The notes beneath the pieces are model-generated. The model worked only from the letters and a program-made list of their open reading frames with translations. It was not told where the DNA came from and did not search any database. Below are positions 8,755 to 17,120 of a stretch of 64,000 bases of DNA, piece after piece. The stretch spans positions 1 to 64,000 of the forward strand of contig JAIXWR010000017.1 of assembly GCA_027491155.1 (NCBI GenBank). The letters run 5' to 3'. How positions within the stretch are numbered: position 1 is the first letter of the stretch; each line of letters opens with the position of its first letter. The position numbers and the translations under genes are program-made. Source of the DNA: Verrucomicrobiaceae bacterium. Lineage in GTDB: Bacteria > Verrucomicrobiota > Verrucomicrobiia > Verrucomicrobiales > Akkermansiaceae.

Positions 8755-9447
8755 ATGCGACTTCTCGCCTGCCTGATCTGCCTTTTGCCCTTCGCCGCCC
8801 CCGCCCAGGACGCCGGCGGCCGCACCTGCCGCGTGGTCTTCCTCGGTGCCAGCGAAAAGGACCCGGAAAAACTCCACCTCCACGACGGCACCGCGAGCCG
8901 CGAGATCGACCTGCCGCGGCTCAACCTGTCCAAAGTCTATCCGCTGCCCGGCGGGGAAATCACCCTGCGCCTCCTTCCCGCACCGCCGGCCGAGGGCGAG
9001 GTGCCGAACCCCGCCGCTCCCTCGGTCAAGGTTCCGGAAACCACGGGCGACATCTATCTCCTGGTCAGCCCGGATCCCGCGAACAAGACCGTGCCGGCCC
9101 GCATGCAGGTCATCGATGCCAGCGCGGAGCGCTTCAAGCCCGGCCAGATGCTCTGGTTCAATCTCACCGCCCACGAGGTCGGCGGCCAGGTCGGCCAGCA
9201 GAAGCTGGCGATGAAGAGCCGCTCGAAAGTGATCCTCGATCCCCCCGCCGCCAAGGCCGGCGACTACAACGTCAACCTGTCCTTCCGCATCGCCGGCAAG
9301 GACAGCCTCTATCCGCTCTGCGAGACCCGCTGGGTCCACGATCCTGCCAACCGCACCGTGCTTTTCGTGATCAACGAGCCCGGCAGCCGTGCGCCGAGGG
9401 TGCTCGGATTTCCCGATCATCGCGCGGAAGCCGGAAAGAATCCCTGA
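8755..9447 (+). CDS. Exported protein of unknown function, partner of Verru_Chthon protein A
   Basis: A 230-residue protein with a clear signal peptide (MRLLACLICLLPFAAPAQD, probable cleavage after about residue 17). The mature part looks all-beta (CRVVFLGAS, GDIYLLVSPDP, YNVNLSFRIAG) with no catalytic motif I recognise and only two cysteines after the signal. It sits 12 bp after the Verru_Chthon protein A gene and 32 bp before the large dehydrogenase fusion, so it is almost certainly in the same transcript. A periplasmic or surface accessory of protein A is the simplest idea, but this is inference from position only. Confidence 0.75.
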   Translation: MRLLACLICLLPFAAPAQDAGGRTCRVVFLGASEKDPEKLHLHDGTASREIDLPRLNLSKVYPLPGGEITLRLLPAPPAEGEVPNPAAPSVKVPETTGDIYLLVSPDPANKTVPARMQVIDASAERFKPGQMLWFNLTAHEVGGQVGQQKLAMKSRSKVILDPPAAKAGDYNVNLSFRIAGKDSLYPLCETRWVHDPANRTVLFVINEPGSRAPRVLGFPDHRAEAGKNP

Positions 9448-9479
9448 GCTTCCCACCGTTCCCGGTGCACCTTTTCACC

Positions 9480-12400
9480 ATGCGTTCCCTGATCCCGCCG
9501 GCACTGTTCGCCGTCATCCTCGCACCCTTCCTCGCTCCGGCATCCGCGGCCGAAGCGGAATGGCGGCCGCTTTTCAACGGCCGCGACCTCGCCGGCTGGT
9601 CCGGCGATCCCCGCCTGTGGCGCGTGGAGAACGGCGTGCTGACCGGCGAGACCGACGACAGCGCGCGGAAGGTGGGTGCCAACACCTTCCTCATCTGGCA
9701 GGGCGGCGAACCCGCCGACTTCGAGCTGGAGTTCAAGGCCCGCGTCACCGGCGACAACAACTCCGGCGTCCAATACCGCAGCCGCGTCGTGGACCCGGCC
9801 GCCTGGGCCGTCGGCGGCTACCAGATGGACCTCCACCCGGCCCCGAACTACCTCGGCATGCTCTACGAGGAGCGCGGTCGCGGCATCGCCTGCGAAAGCG
9901 GGCAGAAAGTCGACCTCGCCGCCGGCCCGAAGGTGACCGGCAGCTTCGAGCGGCCCGCGACCACCCTCGCGGACTGGAACGATTACCGCGTCGTCGCCCG
10001 CGGCGATACCCTCGCGCATTTCATCAACGGCAAGCAGGTCGCCGAGATCCGCGACACCGATCCCGCCAAGCGCTCGCCGAAGGGCGTGATCGCCCTCCAG
10101 CTCCACGCCGGCCCCGCGATGAAGGCCGAGTTCAAGGACCTCCGGATGCGCCCGCTTGCCGCCGGCAGCGTCCGCGTGGCGGAGCCGCCCGCCCGCTGGA
10201 TCTGGCAGAATGCCACGCCCGTGGACAACCAGAAGGCCTTCTTCCGCCGCGAGTTCAGCCTGCCGCGCGATGTCGTTTCCGCCGCGGTCACCGTGACCGG
10301 CGACAATTGGCAGCGCATCTGGGTCAACGGCAAGGACCTCGGCTGGACCAGCGAGTGGTCGGCGCCCGCGAACCACGATCTCACCAAGATCATCGTCCCC
10401 GGCGGGCGCAACGTGATCGCCGTCGAAGGCCGCAACCAGGACGGCATCGCCGCGCTGGCCCTCCGCTTCAGCGCGACCCTCAAGGGCGGGAAGAAGATCT
10501 ACCTGGTCTCCGATGAAAAGTGGTCCTCCAGCCTCGAAGGCCCGCACGGCTGGCAGGAAGTCCGCTTCACCCCGCGCGACTGGACCCCGGCGGTGGTCGT
10601 CGCCACCATGGGCGACCCGCCTTGGGGCGAGATCATCGCGCCGGAAGGCAGCGGCAACGGCGCGCCGGTTGACGTGACCGACCAGTTCCAGGTTCTGCCC
10701 GGTTTCACCGTGGAGCGGCTTTACAAGGTCCCGAACGTCCAGGGCTCGTGGGTCGCCATGACCGTCGACGGCGCCGGCCGCCTCTACTGCGCCGACCAGT
10801 ACGGGAAAATCCACCGCGTCACCTTGCCCGATGGACCGGAGGGCGAGACGACCGTCACTCCCACCGCCATCCCGCTTTCCGGCGCCCACGGCCTGCTGTG
10901 GCACCAGGGCGTGCTCTACGTCACCATCAACGAGGGCGGCGACCAGTCCGGCGTCTGGCGCGTCACCGACAGCGACAAGGACGGCGAGCCCGACAAGCCG
11001 GAACTCGTCAAGGCGATGAACGGCCGCGGCGAGCACGGCCCGCACGCGCTGCTGCTTTCACCCGACGGGCAGTGGATTTACTTCGTCGCCGGCAATTTCA
11101 CCGACCTGCCGGAAATGGATGCCTCGCTGGTGCCCCGGGTCTGGGCGGAAGACCAGCTCCTGCCGCGCCGTCCCGATGCCAAGGGCCACGCCCAGGACCG
11201 CATGGCACCCGGCGGCTGGATCGCCCGCTTCAAGCCCGACGGCACGAACTGGGAGCTCTTCTCCACCGGCTTCCGTAACCCCTACGACATCGCCTTCAAC
11301 CACCAGGGCGATCTGTTCACCTACGATGCCGACATGGAATGGGACCTCGGCATGCCCTGGTACCGGCCCACCCGCATCTGCCACGTGGTGCCCGGATCGG
11401 AGTTCGGCTGGCGCAACGGCACCGGCAAATGGCCCGAGTACTACGAAGATAGTATGCCGTCGCAGGTCGACCTCGGCCCCGGCTCGCCCACCGGCCTGCT
11501 TTCCGGCAAGGATGCGAGGTTCCCGGAAAAGTACCAGCGCGCGATCTACGCCTTCGACTGGACCTACGCCACGGTCCACGCAGTCCACCTCACGCCGGAA
11601 GGCAGCGGCTACAAGGCGGAGCGCGAGGAATTCCTCGCCGGCACCGGCTTGCCTCTGACCGACGCGGTGATCGGCCGCGACGGCCACATGTACTTCCTCA
11701 CCGGCGGCCGCCGCACCGCCTCCGCCCTCTGGCGCGTCCGCTACACCGGCGGCGAATCCGTCGCACCCGTCGCCGCCCAGGCCAAGACGCTCGCGATCGC
11801 CCCGCCCGCCGGCGCCTGGGACGGACTGGCCTCGCCGGACCGGATCAAACGCTACGAATCCCGCCTCGCCGTCGAGACCGCCGGCCCCGCCGCCATCGCC
11901 CCGCAGCTCGCCCGCGAAAGCGACCCGTGGAAAGTGATCGGCGGCGCGACGGCGCTCGCCCGCACCGGCTCGGCCGACCACCGCGCGGCCGTGCTCGGCT
12001 CCCTGCTCGGCCTCGATTGGACCAAGCTCGACGTCCAGCAGAAGCTCAACTGGCTGCGATCCGCCGGCCTGCTCTTCGCCCGCCACGGCGCTCCCTCGCC
12101 GGAAGAAACGGCCAAGGTCCTCGCCAAGATCGACAACGCCTTCCCCTCGAACGAGCGCTTCCTCGACCGCGAGCTGTGCCGCATGCTCAGCTACCTCCAG
12201 GCTCCCGGCATCGTCGGCCGCACGCTCGCCCTGATGGACACCACCGGCCCGGCACCCGCCCCTGACTGGCTCGCCGTCGCCAAGCGCAACCCGCAGTACG
12301 GCGCGGATGTCGAACGGATGATCAACAACCTGCCGCCCGCCCAGATCATCCACTACATCTACTGCCTCCGCGTCGTGAAGGGCCCGTGGAGCGAGGATGA

Positions 12401-13067
12401 ACGGAAGCGCTACTTCGCGTGGTTCGACCGCCTGCTGCAAAAGAGCGGCGGCGCCAGCTACGCCGGTTTCATCCAGGACCTCCGCAAGCAATCGCTCGAG
12501 TCCGCCACCCCGGAGGAACGCGCGTGGCTCGAAAAACTGGCACCCGCCGCGGTGCCGCATCCGCTGGAAAACCTCCCGCCGGTCCAGGGACCCGGCCGCG
12601 AATGGACCATCGCAGAGATCGAGAAACTCGCCGCCGGCGGCCTCGCCGGGCGCAACCTCGAGAACGGCCGGAAGATGTACCAGGCCTCGCTCTGCGCCGC
12701 TTGCCACCGCTTCGGCGGCGAAGGCGGATCGGCCGGCCCCGACCTCACCGCGGTCGCCGGCCGCTTCGCGCTGCGCGATCTCGCCGAGGCGATCGTCGAT
12801 CCCAGCAAGGTCGTCTCCGACCAGTACGCCTTCGACACCATCATCAAGCACGACGGCTCCCAGGTCGTCGGCAAGCTGATCGAGGAGAAGGACGAGCACT
12901 GGATCATCGCCACCAGCCCCTTCGATTTCAGCGCCACTTCCGAAATCGAGCGCAGCCTGATCAAAGATATCAAGCCCTCGCCCGTATCGCCGATGCCCGC
13001 CGGCCTGATCAACCGTCTCAACCCCGAGGAGCTCAAGGACCTCCTCGCTTACCTCTTAGGAAAATGA
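9480..13067 (+). CDS. DUF1080 / sorbosone-dehydrogenase-like / cytochrome c fusion
   Basis: A 1195-residue exported multidomain protein. A signal peptide (to about residue 24) is followed by a DUF1080 (3-keto-disaccharide hydrolase-like) domain at about 28-210 (PLFNGRDLAGW; NNSGVQYRSR), a beta-sandwich module at about 235-385 (ARWIWQNA; IWVNGKDL; GGRNVIAVEG), a PVC-type membrane-bound dehydrogenase beta-propeller at about 390-770 (DQFQVLPGFTVERLYKVP), an alpha-helical region, and a C-terminal haem-binding domain with CAACH at 1072-1076. Such proteins are thought to oxidise sugars or sugar alcohols and pass electrons to the attached cytochrome; substrates are not known from sequence. ATG 9480 is preferred to GTG 9465 because it begins the signal peptide. 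The stop overlaps the next start (ATGA). Confidence 0.9.
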   Translation: MRSLIPPALFAVILAPFLAPASAAEAEWRPLFNGRDLAGWSGDPRLWRVENGVLTGETDDSARKVGANTFLIWQGGEPADFELEFKARVTGDNNSGVQYRSRVVDPAAWAVGGYQMDLHPAPNYLGMLYEERGRGIACESGQKVDLAAGPKVTGSFERPATTLADWNDYRVVARGDTLAHFINGKQVAEIRDTDPAKRSPKGVIALQLHAGPAMKAEFKDLRMRPLAAGSVRVAEPPARWIWQNATPVDNQKAFFRREFSLPRDVVSAAVTVTGDNWQRIWVNGKDLGWTSEWSAPANHDLTKIIVPGGRNVIAVEGRNQDGIAALALRFSATLKGGKKIYLVSDEKWSSSLEGPHGWQEVRFTPRDWTPAVVVATMGDPPWGEIIAPEGSGNGAPVDVTDQFQVLPGFTVERLYKVPNVQGSWVAMTVDGAGRLYCADQYGKIHRVTLPDGPEGETTVTPTAIPLSGAHGLLWHQGVLYVTINEGGDQSGVWRVTDSDKDGEPDKPELVKAMNGRGEHGPHALLLSPDGQWIYFVAGNFTDLPEMDASLVPRVWAEDQLLPRRPDAKGHAQDRMAPGGWIARFKPDGTNWELFSTGFRNPYDIAFNHQGDLFTYDADMEWDLGMPWYRPTRICHVVPGSEFGWRNGTGKWPEYYEDSMPSQVDLGPGSPTGLLSGKDARFPEKYQRAIYAFDWTYATVHAVHLTPEGSGYKAEREEFLAGTGLPLTDAVIGRDGHMYFLTGGRRTASALWRVRYTGGESVAPVAAQAKTLAIAPPAGAWDGLASPDRIKRYESRLAVETAGPAAIAPQLARESDPWKVIGGATALARTGSADHRAAVLGSLLGLDWTKLDVQQKLNWLRSAGLLFARHGAPSPEETAKVLAKIDNAFPSNERFLDRELCRMLSYLQAPGIVGRTLALMDTTGPAPAPDWLAVAKRNPQYGADVERMINNLPPAQIIHYIYCLRVVKGPWSEDERKRYFAWFDRLLQKSGGASYAGFIQDLRKQSLESATPEERAWLEKLAPAAVPHPLENLPPVQGPGREWTIAEIEKLAAGGLAGRNLENGRKMYQASLCAACHRFGGEGGSAGPDLTAVAGRFALRDLAEAIVDPSKVVSDQYAFDTIIKHDGSQVVGKLIEEKDEHWIIATSPFDFSATSEIERSLIKDIKPSPVSPMPAGLINRLNPEELKDLLAYLLGK

Positions 13068-15448
13068 AGAAGCTCATCCTGCCCGCCCTGTTACCCTTTT
13101 CGCAAGCCGTCGCCGAAGTCGACTTCGCCCACCAGGTGGCGCCGGTGCTCAAGGAGCATTGCGCGAAATGCCACATGGACACCGCCAAGAAAGGCGGCTT
13201 CTCGATGAACACCCGCGAGTCGCTGCTCGAGGGCTCCGAGAACGGTCCGGTGGTCGAGCCCGGCAACGCCGACGACAGCCTGTTGATCGAGTCGGTCCTT
13301 TCCGACGACAAGACCGAGCGGATGCCCCCGAAAGGCCCGCGCGTCCCCGCCGACCAGGTGGAGGTGCTCAAGAAGTGGATCGACGAAGGCATGAAGTGGG
13401 AGCCCGGCTTCACCTTCGGCAAGCTCGCCTACGAACCGCCGCTCAAGCCGCGCCGCCCGGAACTGCCGCCGGTCGTCGACGGCCGCGAGCACCCGGTGGA
13501 CCGCATCCTCGACCGCCATTTCGCGGAGAACAAGATCACCCGCCCCGAGCCGCTCGGCGATGCCGCGTTCATCCGCCGCCTGACCCTCGACCTCACCGGC
13601 CTGTTGCCCGAGCCGGAGGCGGTCGATGCCTTCGTCGCCGACAAGTCGCCCGACAAGCGCGCCAAGCTGATCGAGGCGACCCTGGCCCGCGACACCGACT
13701 ACGCCGAGCACTGGCTCTCGTTCTGGAACGACCTGCTCCGCAACGATTACCAGGGCACCGGCTACATCGATGGCGGCCGCCGCCAGATCACCAAGTGGCT
13801 CTACCAATCGCTGGTCTCCAACAAGCCCTACGACCAGTTCGCCCGCGAGCTGCTCGCCCCGCCGAACGACGAATCGCGCGGCTTCATCGACGGCATCCAG
13901 TGGCGCGGCCGCGTCAATGCCAGCCAAGTACGGGAAATCCAGTTTTCGCAGTCGATCTCCCAGACCTTCCTCGGCCTGAACATGAAGTGCGCCTCGTGCC
14001 ACGACAGCTTCGTCGACCGCTGGAAGCTCGACGAAGCCTACGGCCTGGCCGCGATCTATGCCGAGAAGCCGCTGGAAATCGCCCGCTGCGACGTGCCCAC
14101 CGGCCGCATGGCCAAGCCCGGCTGGATCTTCCCGGAACTCGGCGAGGTCGATGCCAACGCGCCGCGCCCCGAGCGCCTCAAGCAGCTCGCCGGGCTGATG
14201 ACCCACCCGGAAAACGGCCGCTTCACCCGCACCATCGTCAACCGCCTCTGGCACCGCCTGATGGGGCGGGGGATCGTCCACCCGGTCGATGCCATGGACA
14301 CCGAGCCGTGGAACGCCGACCTGCTCGACTACCTCGCGGTCCGCTTTGCCGACGACGGCTACGACCTGAAGAAAGCCCTCGCCTTCATCGCCTCCTCGCG
14401 GGCCTACCAGTCGCAATCCGTGGTCACCAAGGAAAGCGACGACCCCGCCCTGTTCCGCGGCCCGCTGGCCAAGCGCATGAGCGCGGAGCAGTTCGTCGAC
14501 GCCGTGTGGTCGCTCACCGGCACCGCACCCGCCAAGACCGCCCCCGGCGTCCCGCGCGTGATCCCGAACCCCGGCGGCCAGCTCGAAGCCCGCTGGATCT
14601 GGTCGGAGGCCAACGCCTCGGCCTCCGCGCCCGCCGGCCACACGATCGCGCTCGGCACCGAGGTCGTGCTGCCGGCCGCGCCAAGTTCCGCCCGCGCCGT
14701 TTTCATCGCCGACAACTCGGCGTCGATCTTCGTCAACGGCAAGCCGGTGGTGCAGGAACCGCCGGGCTCCGAAGCGCCGAATCCCCGCTCCATCGAGCTC
14801 AAGCACCTGCGCCCCGGCAAGAACTCGATCATCGTGGTCGCCCGCAACGGCGGCGACTCCCCGAACCCCGCCGGCTTCATCTTCCAGGCCAAGCTGGTCC
14901 TGCCCGGCGCCGACCCGGTGGTCGTCGCCTCGGGGCCGTCGTGGAAATGGACCGCCACCCTGCCCGACGCGAACGGCCGCTTCGCCAGCGCACCGGGCGA
15001 CTGGCAGGATGCGGCGCTCGTCGCCAACCAGAACACCTGGGACTCCTTCGCCTCGGGCCTTGCCGACGGCTTGAACACCGGCGGCGGCCCCATGGTCCGC
15101 GCCGCGCTGGTCCCCTCCGACCTCCTGATGCGCGCCCTCGGCCGCCCGAACCGCGAGCAGATCGTCAGCATGCGGCCGGACAACATCACCACGCTCGAAG
15201 CCATCGACCTCGCCAACGGCGAGCTCCTCGCCGGCCTGCTCCGGAAGGGCGCCGCGACCTGGCACGCAACCAAGGCACCTGCCGGCGAGCTGGTCGACAC
15301 CCTCTTCATGCGGGCCGTCGGCCGCCGTCCCACCGCGGCGGAAAAGTCCGCCCTGGTTGCCGAACTCGGCGCGAACCCGAGCGCCCAGGCCGTCGAGGAC
15401 CTGCTGTGGATGGTCCTGCTGCTCCCTGAGTTCCAGTTCGTCCGTTGA
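13064..15448 (+). CDS. PSD1-type cytochrome c domain protein (DUF1549/DUF1553)
   Basis: A 794-residue exported protein typical of Planctomycetes and Verrucomicrobia. An N-terminal signal is followed by a planctomycete cytochrome c domain with CAKCH (33-37) and MPPKGPR, then DUF1549 (about 145-345) with a second haem motif CASCH (309-313), then DUF1553 (NRLWHRLMGRGIVHPVD). A beta-sandwich module of about 160 residues (around 505-665; RWIWSEA, IFVNGKPV, PGKNSIIVVARN) interrupts DUF1553, which resumes at MVRAALVPSDLLMRALGRPNREQ. The same module occurs in the upstream partner protein. The ATG overlaps the upstream stop; the DUF1501 gene follows after 37 bp. It is thought to act in redox steps of (often sulfated) polysaccharide or sugar use, but the exact reaction is unknown. 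Confidence 0.92.
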   Translation: MKKLILPALLPFSQAVAEVDFAHQVAPVLKEHCAKCHMDTAKKGGFSMNTRESLLEGSENGPVVEPGNADDSLLIESVLSDDKTERMPPKGPRVPADQVEVLKKWIDEGMKWEPGFTFGKLAYEPPLKPRRPELPPVVDGREHPVDRILDRHFAENKITRPEPLGDAAFIRRLTLDLTGLLPEPEAVDAFVADKSPDKRAKLIEATLARDTDYAEHWLSFWNDLLRNDYQGTGYIDGGRRQITKWLYQSLVSNKPYDQFARELLAPPNDESRGFIDGIQWRGRVNASQVREIQFSQSISQTFLGLNMKCASCHDSFVDRWKLDEAYGLAAIYAEKPLEIARCDVPTGRMAKPGWIFPELGEVDANAPRPERLKQLAGLMTHPENGRFTRTIVNRLWHRLMGRGIVHPVDAMDTEPWNADLLDYLAVRFADDGYDLKKALAFIASSRAYQSQSVVTKESDDPALFRGPLAKRMSAEQFVDAVWSLTGTAPAKTAPGVPRVIPNPGGQLEARWIWSEANASASAPAGHTIALGTEVVLPAAPSSARAVFIADNSASIFVNGKPVVQEPPGSEAPNPRSIELKHLRPGKNSIIVVARNGGDSPNPAGFIFQAKLVLPGADPVVVASGPSWKWTATLPDANGRFASAPGDWQDAALVANQNTWDSFASGLADGLNTGGGPMVRAALVPSDLLMRALGRPNREQIVSMRPDNITTLEAIDLANGELLAGLLRKGAATWHATKAPAGELVDTLFMRAVGRRPTAAEKSALVAELGANPSAQAVEDLLWMVLLLPEFQFVR

Positions 15449-15485
15449 TTCCCGCCCGCACCTCGAATACCTTCCACCACCCGCC

Positions 15486-16913
15486 ATGAACGATTCCCTC
15501 AACTCCCGCCGCGCTTTCCTCAAGGCCCTCTCCGCCTCCAGCCTGGCTGCCGCGATGTCCGGTGCGCCTCGCGCTTTCGGCGAAGAGGAAGTGGTCCACC
15601 CCAAGGCCACCGCCGACTGTTGCATCCTGCTCTGGATGGCCGGCGGCATGGCCGCGCCGGAGACCTTCGACCCGAAAGGCTACATGCCCTTCCAGAAAGG
15701 CCTGCCGGTCGAGAAAATCCTCAGCACCTTCCCGGCCATCGACACCGCCGTCGACGGCGTGAAGATCAGCCAGGGCCTCGAGGAGATCGCCAAGGTGATG
15801 GACCGCGCGACGCTGATCCGCTCGCACGTCCAGCCCGACCTCGGCACCATCCTCCACTCCCGCCACCAGTACCACTGGCACACCGGCTACGTCCCGCCCC
15901 AGACCGTCGCCGCCCCGCACCTCGGCTCGTGGATGGCCAAGGTGCTCGGCTCGCGGAACCCGGTCATGCCCGCCTTCGTCAACATCGGCCAGCGGCTCGA
16001 AGGCATCGGCGAAAGCGAGGAACTCAAGGCATTCACCACCGCCGGCTTCTTCGGCGCGGAGTTCGGCCCCTTCAACCTGCCCTTCCCCGACGAAGCCGCC
16101 CGCTCGGTCCGCCCGCCCCAGGGCATGGACGCCGGCCGCTTCGCCAACCGCTACAAGCTCTACCGCAAGCTCGTCGACGGGAACCCGAACCGCGACTTCA
16201 TGAGCGACTACCAGCAGGAGTCGATGATCCGCTCGCTCGACAACGCCCACCGCCTGCTCGGCTCCAAGGACAAGGATGCCTTCGACCTGAGCACCGAACC
16301 GAAGGAATCGCTCGAGGCCTACGGCTCCGGCCGCTTCGGCCGCGGCTGCCTGCTCGCCCGCCGCCTCGCGGAGTCCGGCGCGCGCTTCATCGAGGTGACC
16401 ACCGAATACATCCCCTTCGTCCACTGGGACACCCACGAGAACGGCCACGACACCCTGGCGAAGCTCAAGAAAGAGATCGACCGCCCGATCGCCCGCCTGA
16501 TCCGCGACCTCGAGGAGCGCGGCATGCTCGACCGCACCCTGGTGATCATCGCCACCGAGTTCAGCCGCGACATGATGATCGAGGGCGTCCCCGGTTCCGA
16601 GGCGAAGGACCAGTCGCGCGCCAAGTCCGACACGCTCGAAATGATGAACCACTACGGCCTCCACCGCCATTTCACCGGCGGATCCTCGGTCGTGATGTTC
16701 GGCGGCGGCGTGAAAAAGGGCCACGTCCACGGTGCCACCGCCGACGAGCGCCCGCTGGTGGCCGTCAAGGACCCGGTCACCATCACCGACCTCCACGCCA
16801 CGATCTTCACGGCCATGGGCATCAGCCCGAAGACCGTCTTCGACATCGAGAAGCGCCCCTTCTACGCCACCGAGGACGGCAAGGGCAAGGCGGTCCAGTC
16901 GATCTTCGCCTGA
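15486..16913 (+). CDS. DUF1501 family exported protein
   Basis: A 475-residue protein with a twin-arginine signal (SRRAFLKALSASSLAAAM), so folded and probably cofactor- or metal-loaded export. DUF1501 belongs to the alkaline phosphatase/sulfatase-like superfamily; visible conserved pieces are LLWMAGGMAAPETFDPK, the histidine-rich HSRHQYHWHTGY, HWDTHENGHDTLAKL and FGGGVKKGHVHGATAD. It nearly always follows DUF1549/DUF1553 genes in this phylum, as here, and the two are assumed to form a functional pair. Substrate is unknown. It is the last gene of the five-gene run that starts at 5281; a small hairpin follows at 16976. Confidence 0.93.
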   Translation: MNDSLNSRRAFLKALSASSLAAAMSGAPRAFGEEEVVHPKATADCCILLWMAGGMAAPETFDPKGYMPFQKGLPVEKILSTFPAIDTAVDGVKISQGLEEIAKVMDRATLIRSHVQPDLGTILHSRHQYHWHTGYVPPQTVAAPHLGSWMAKVLGSRNPVMPAFVNIGQRLEGIGESEELKAFTTAGFFGAEFGPFNLPFPDEAARSVRPPQGMDAGRFANRYKLYRKLVDGNPNRDFMSDYQQESMIRSLDNAHRLLGSKDKDAFDLSTEPKESLEAYGSGRFGRGCLLARRLAESGARFIEVTTEYIPFVHWDTHENGHDTLAKLKKEIDRPIARLIRDLEERGMLDRTLVIIATEFSRDMMIEGVPGSEAKDQSRAKSDTLEMMNHYGLHRHFTGGSSVVMFGGGVKKGHVHGATADERPLVAVKDPVTITDLHATIFTAMGISPKTVFDIEKRPFYATEDGKGKAVQSIFA

Positions 16914-16975
16914 CACCGCCCCCCGGCCCGCATGCCGCAATTTGGCAGGGATTGGGAATCCATTTTCTTGGCCAA

Positions 16976-16991
16976 AACGGGTTCGCCCGTT
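16976..16991 (+). terminator. Short hairpin after the DUF1501 gene
   Basis: AACGGG - TTCG - CCCGTT, a 6-bp stem closed by a stable TTCG tetraloop, 62 bp after the DUF1501 stop. There is no T-run after it, so it may be a weak or Rho-assisted end of transcript. The rest of the 16914-17120 gap shows nothing else I can name. Confidence 0.3.
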
Positions 16992-17120
16992 AAAACCCGG
17001 GTCGATTGTAGAGAACCCTCGTCCGGGGCCGGCTTCGTACGGCTTGCGGGCGCGGGGGGCTGATGTGGTCCGTCAGCCCTCCGGCGAAGGAAACACCGAC
17101 CCGCAAAATCCCCTAAACCC

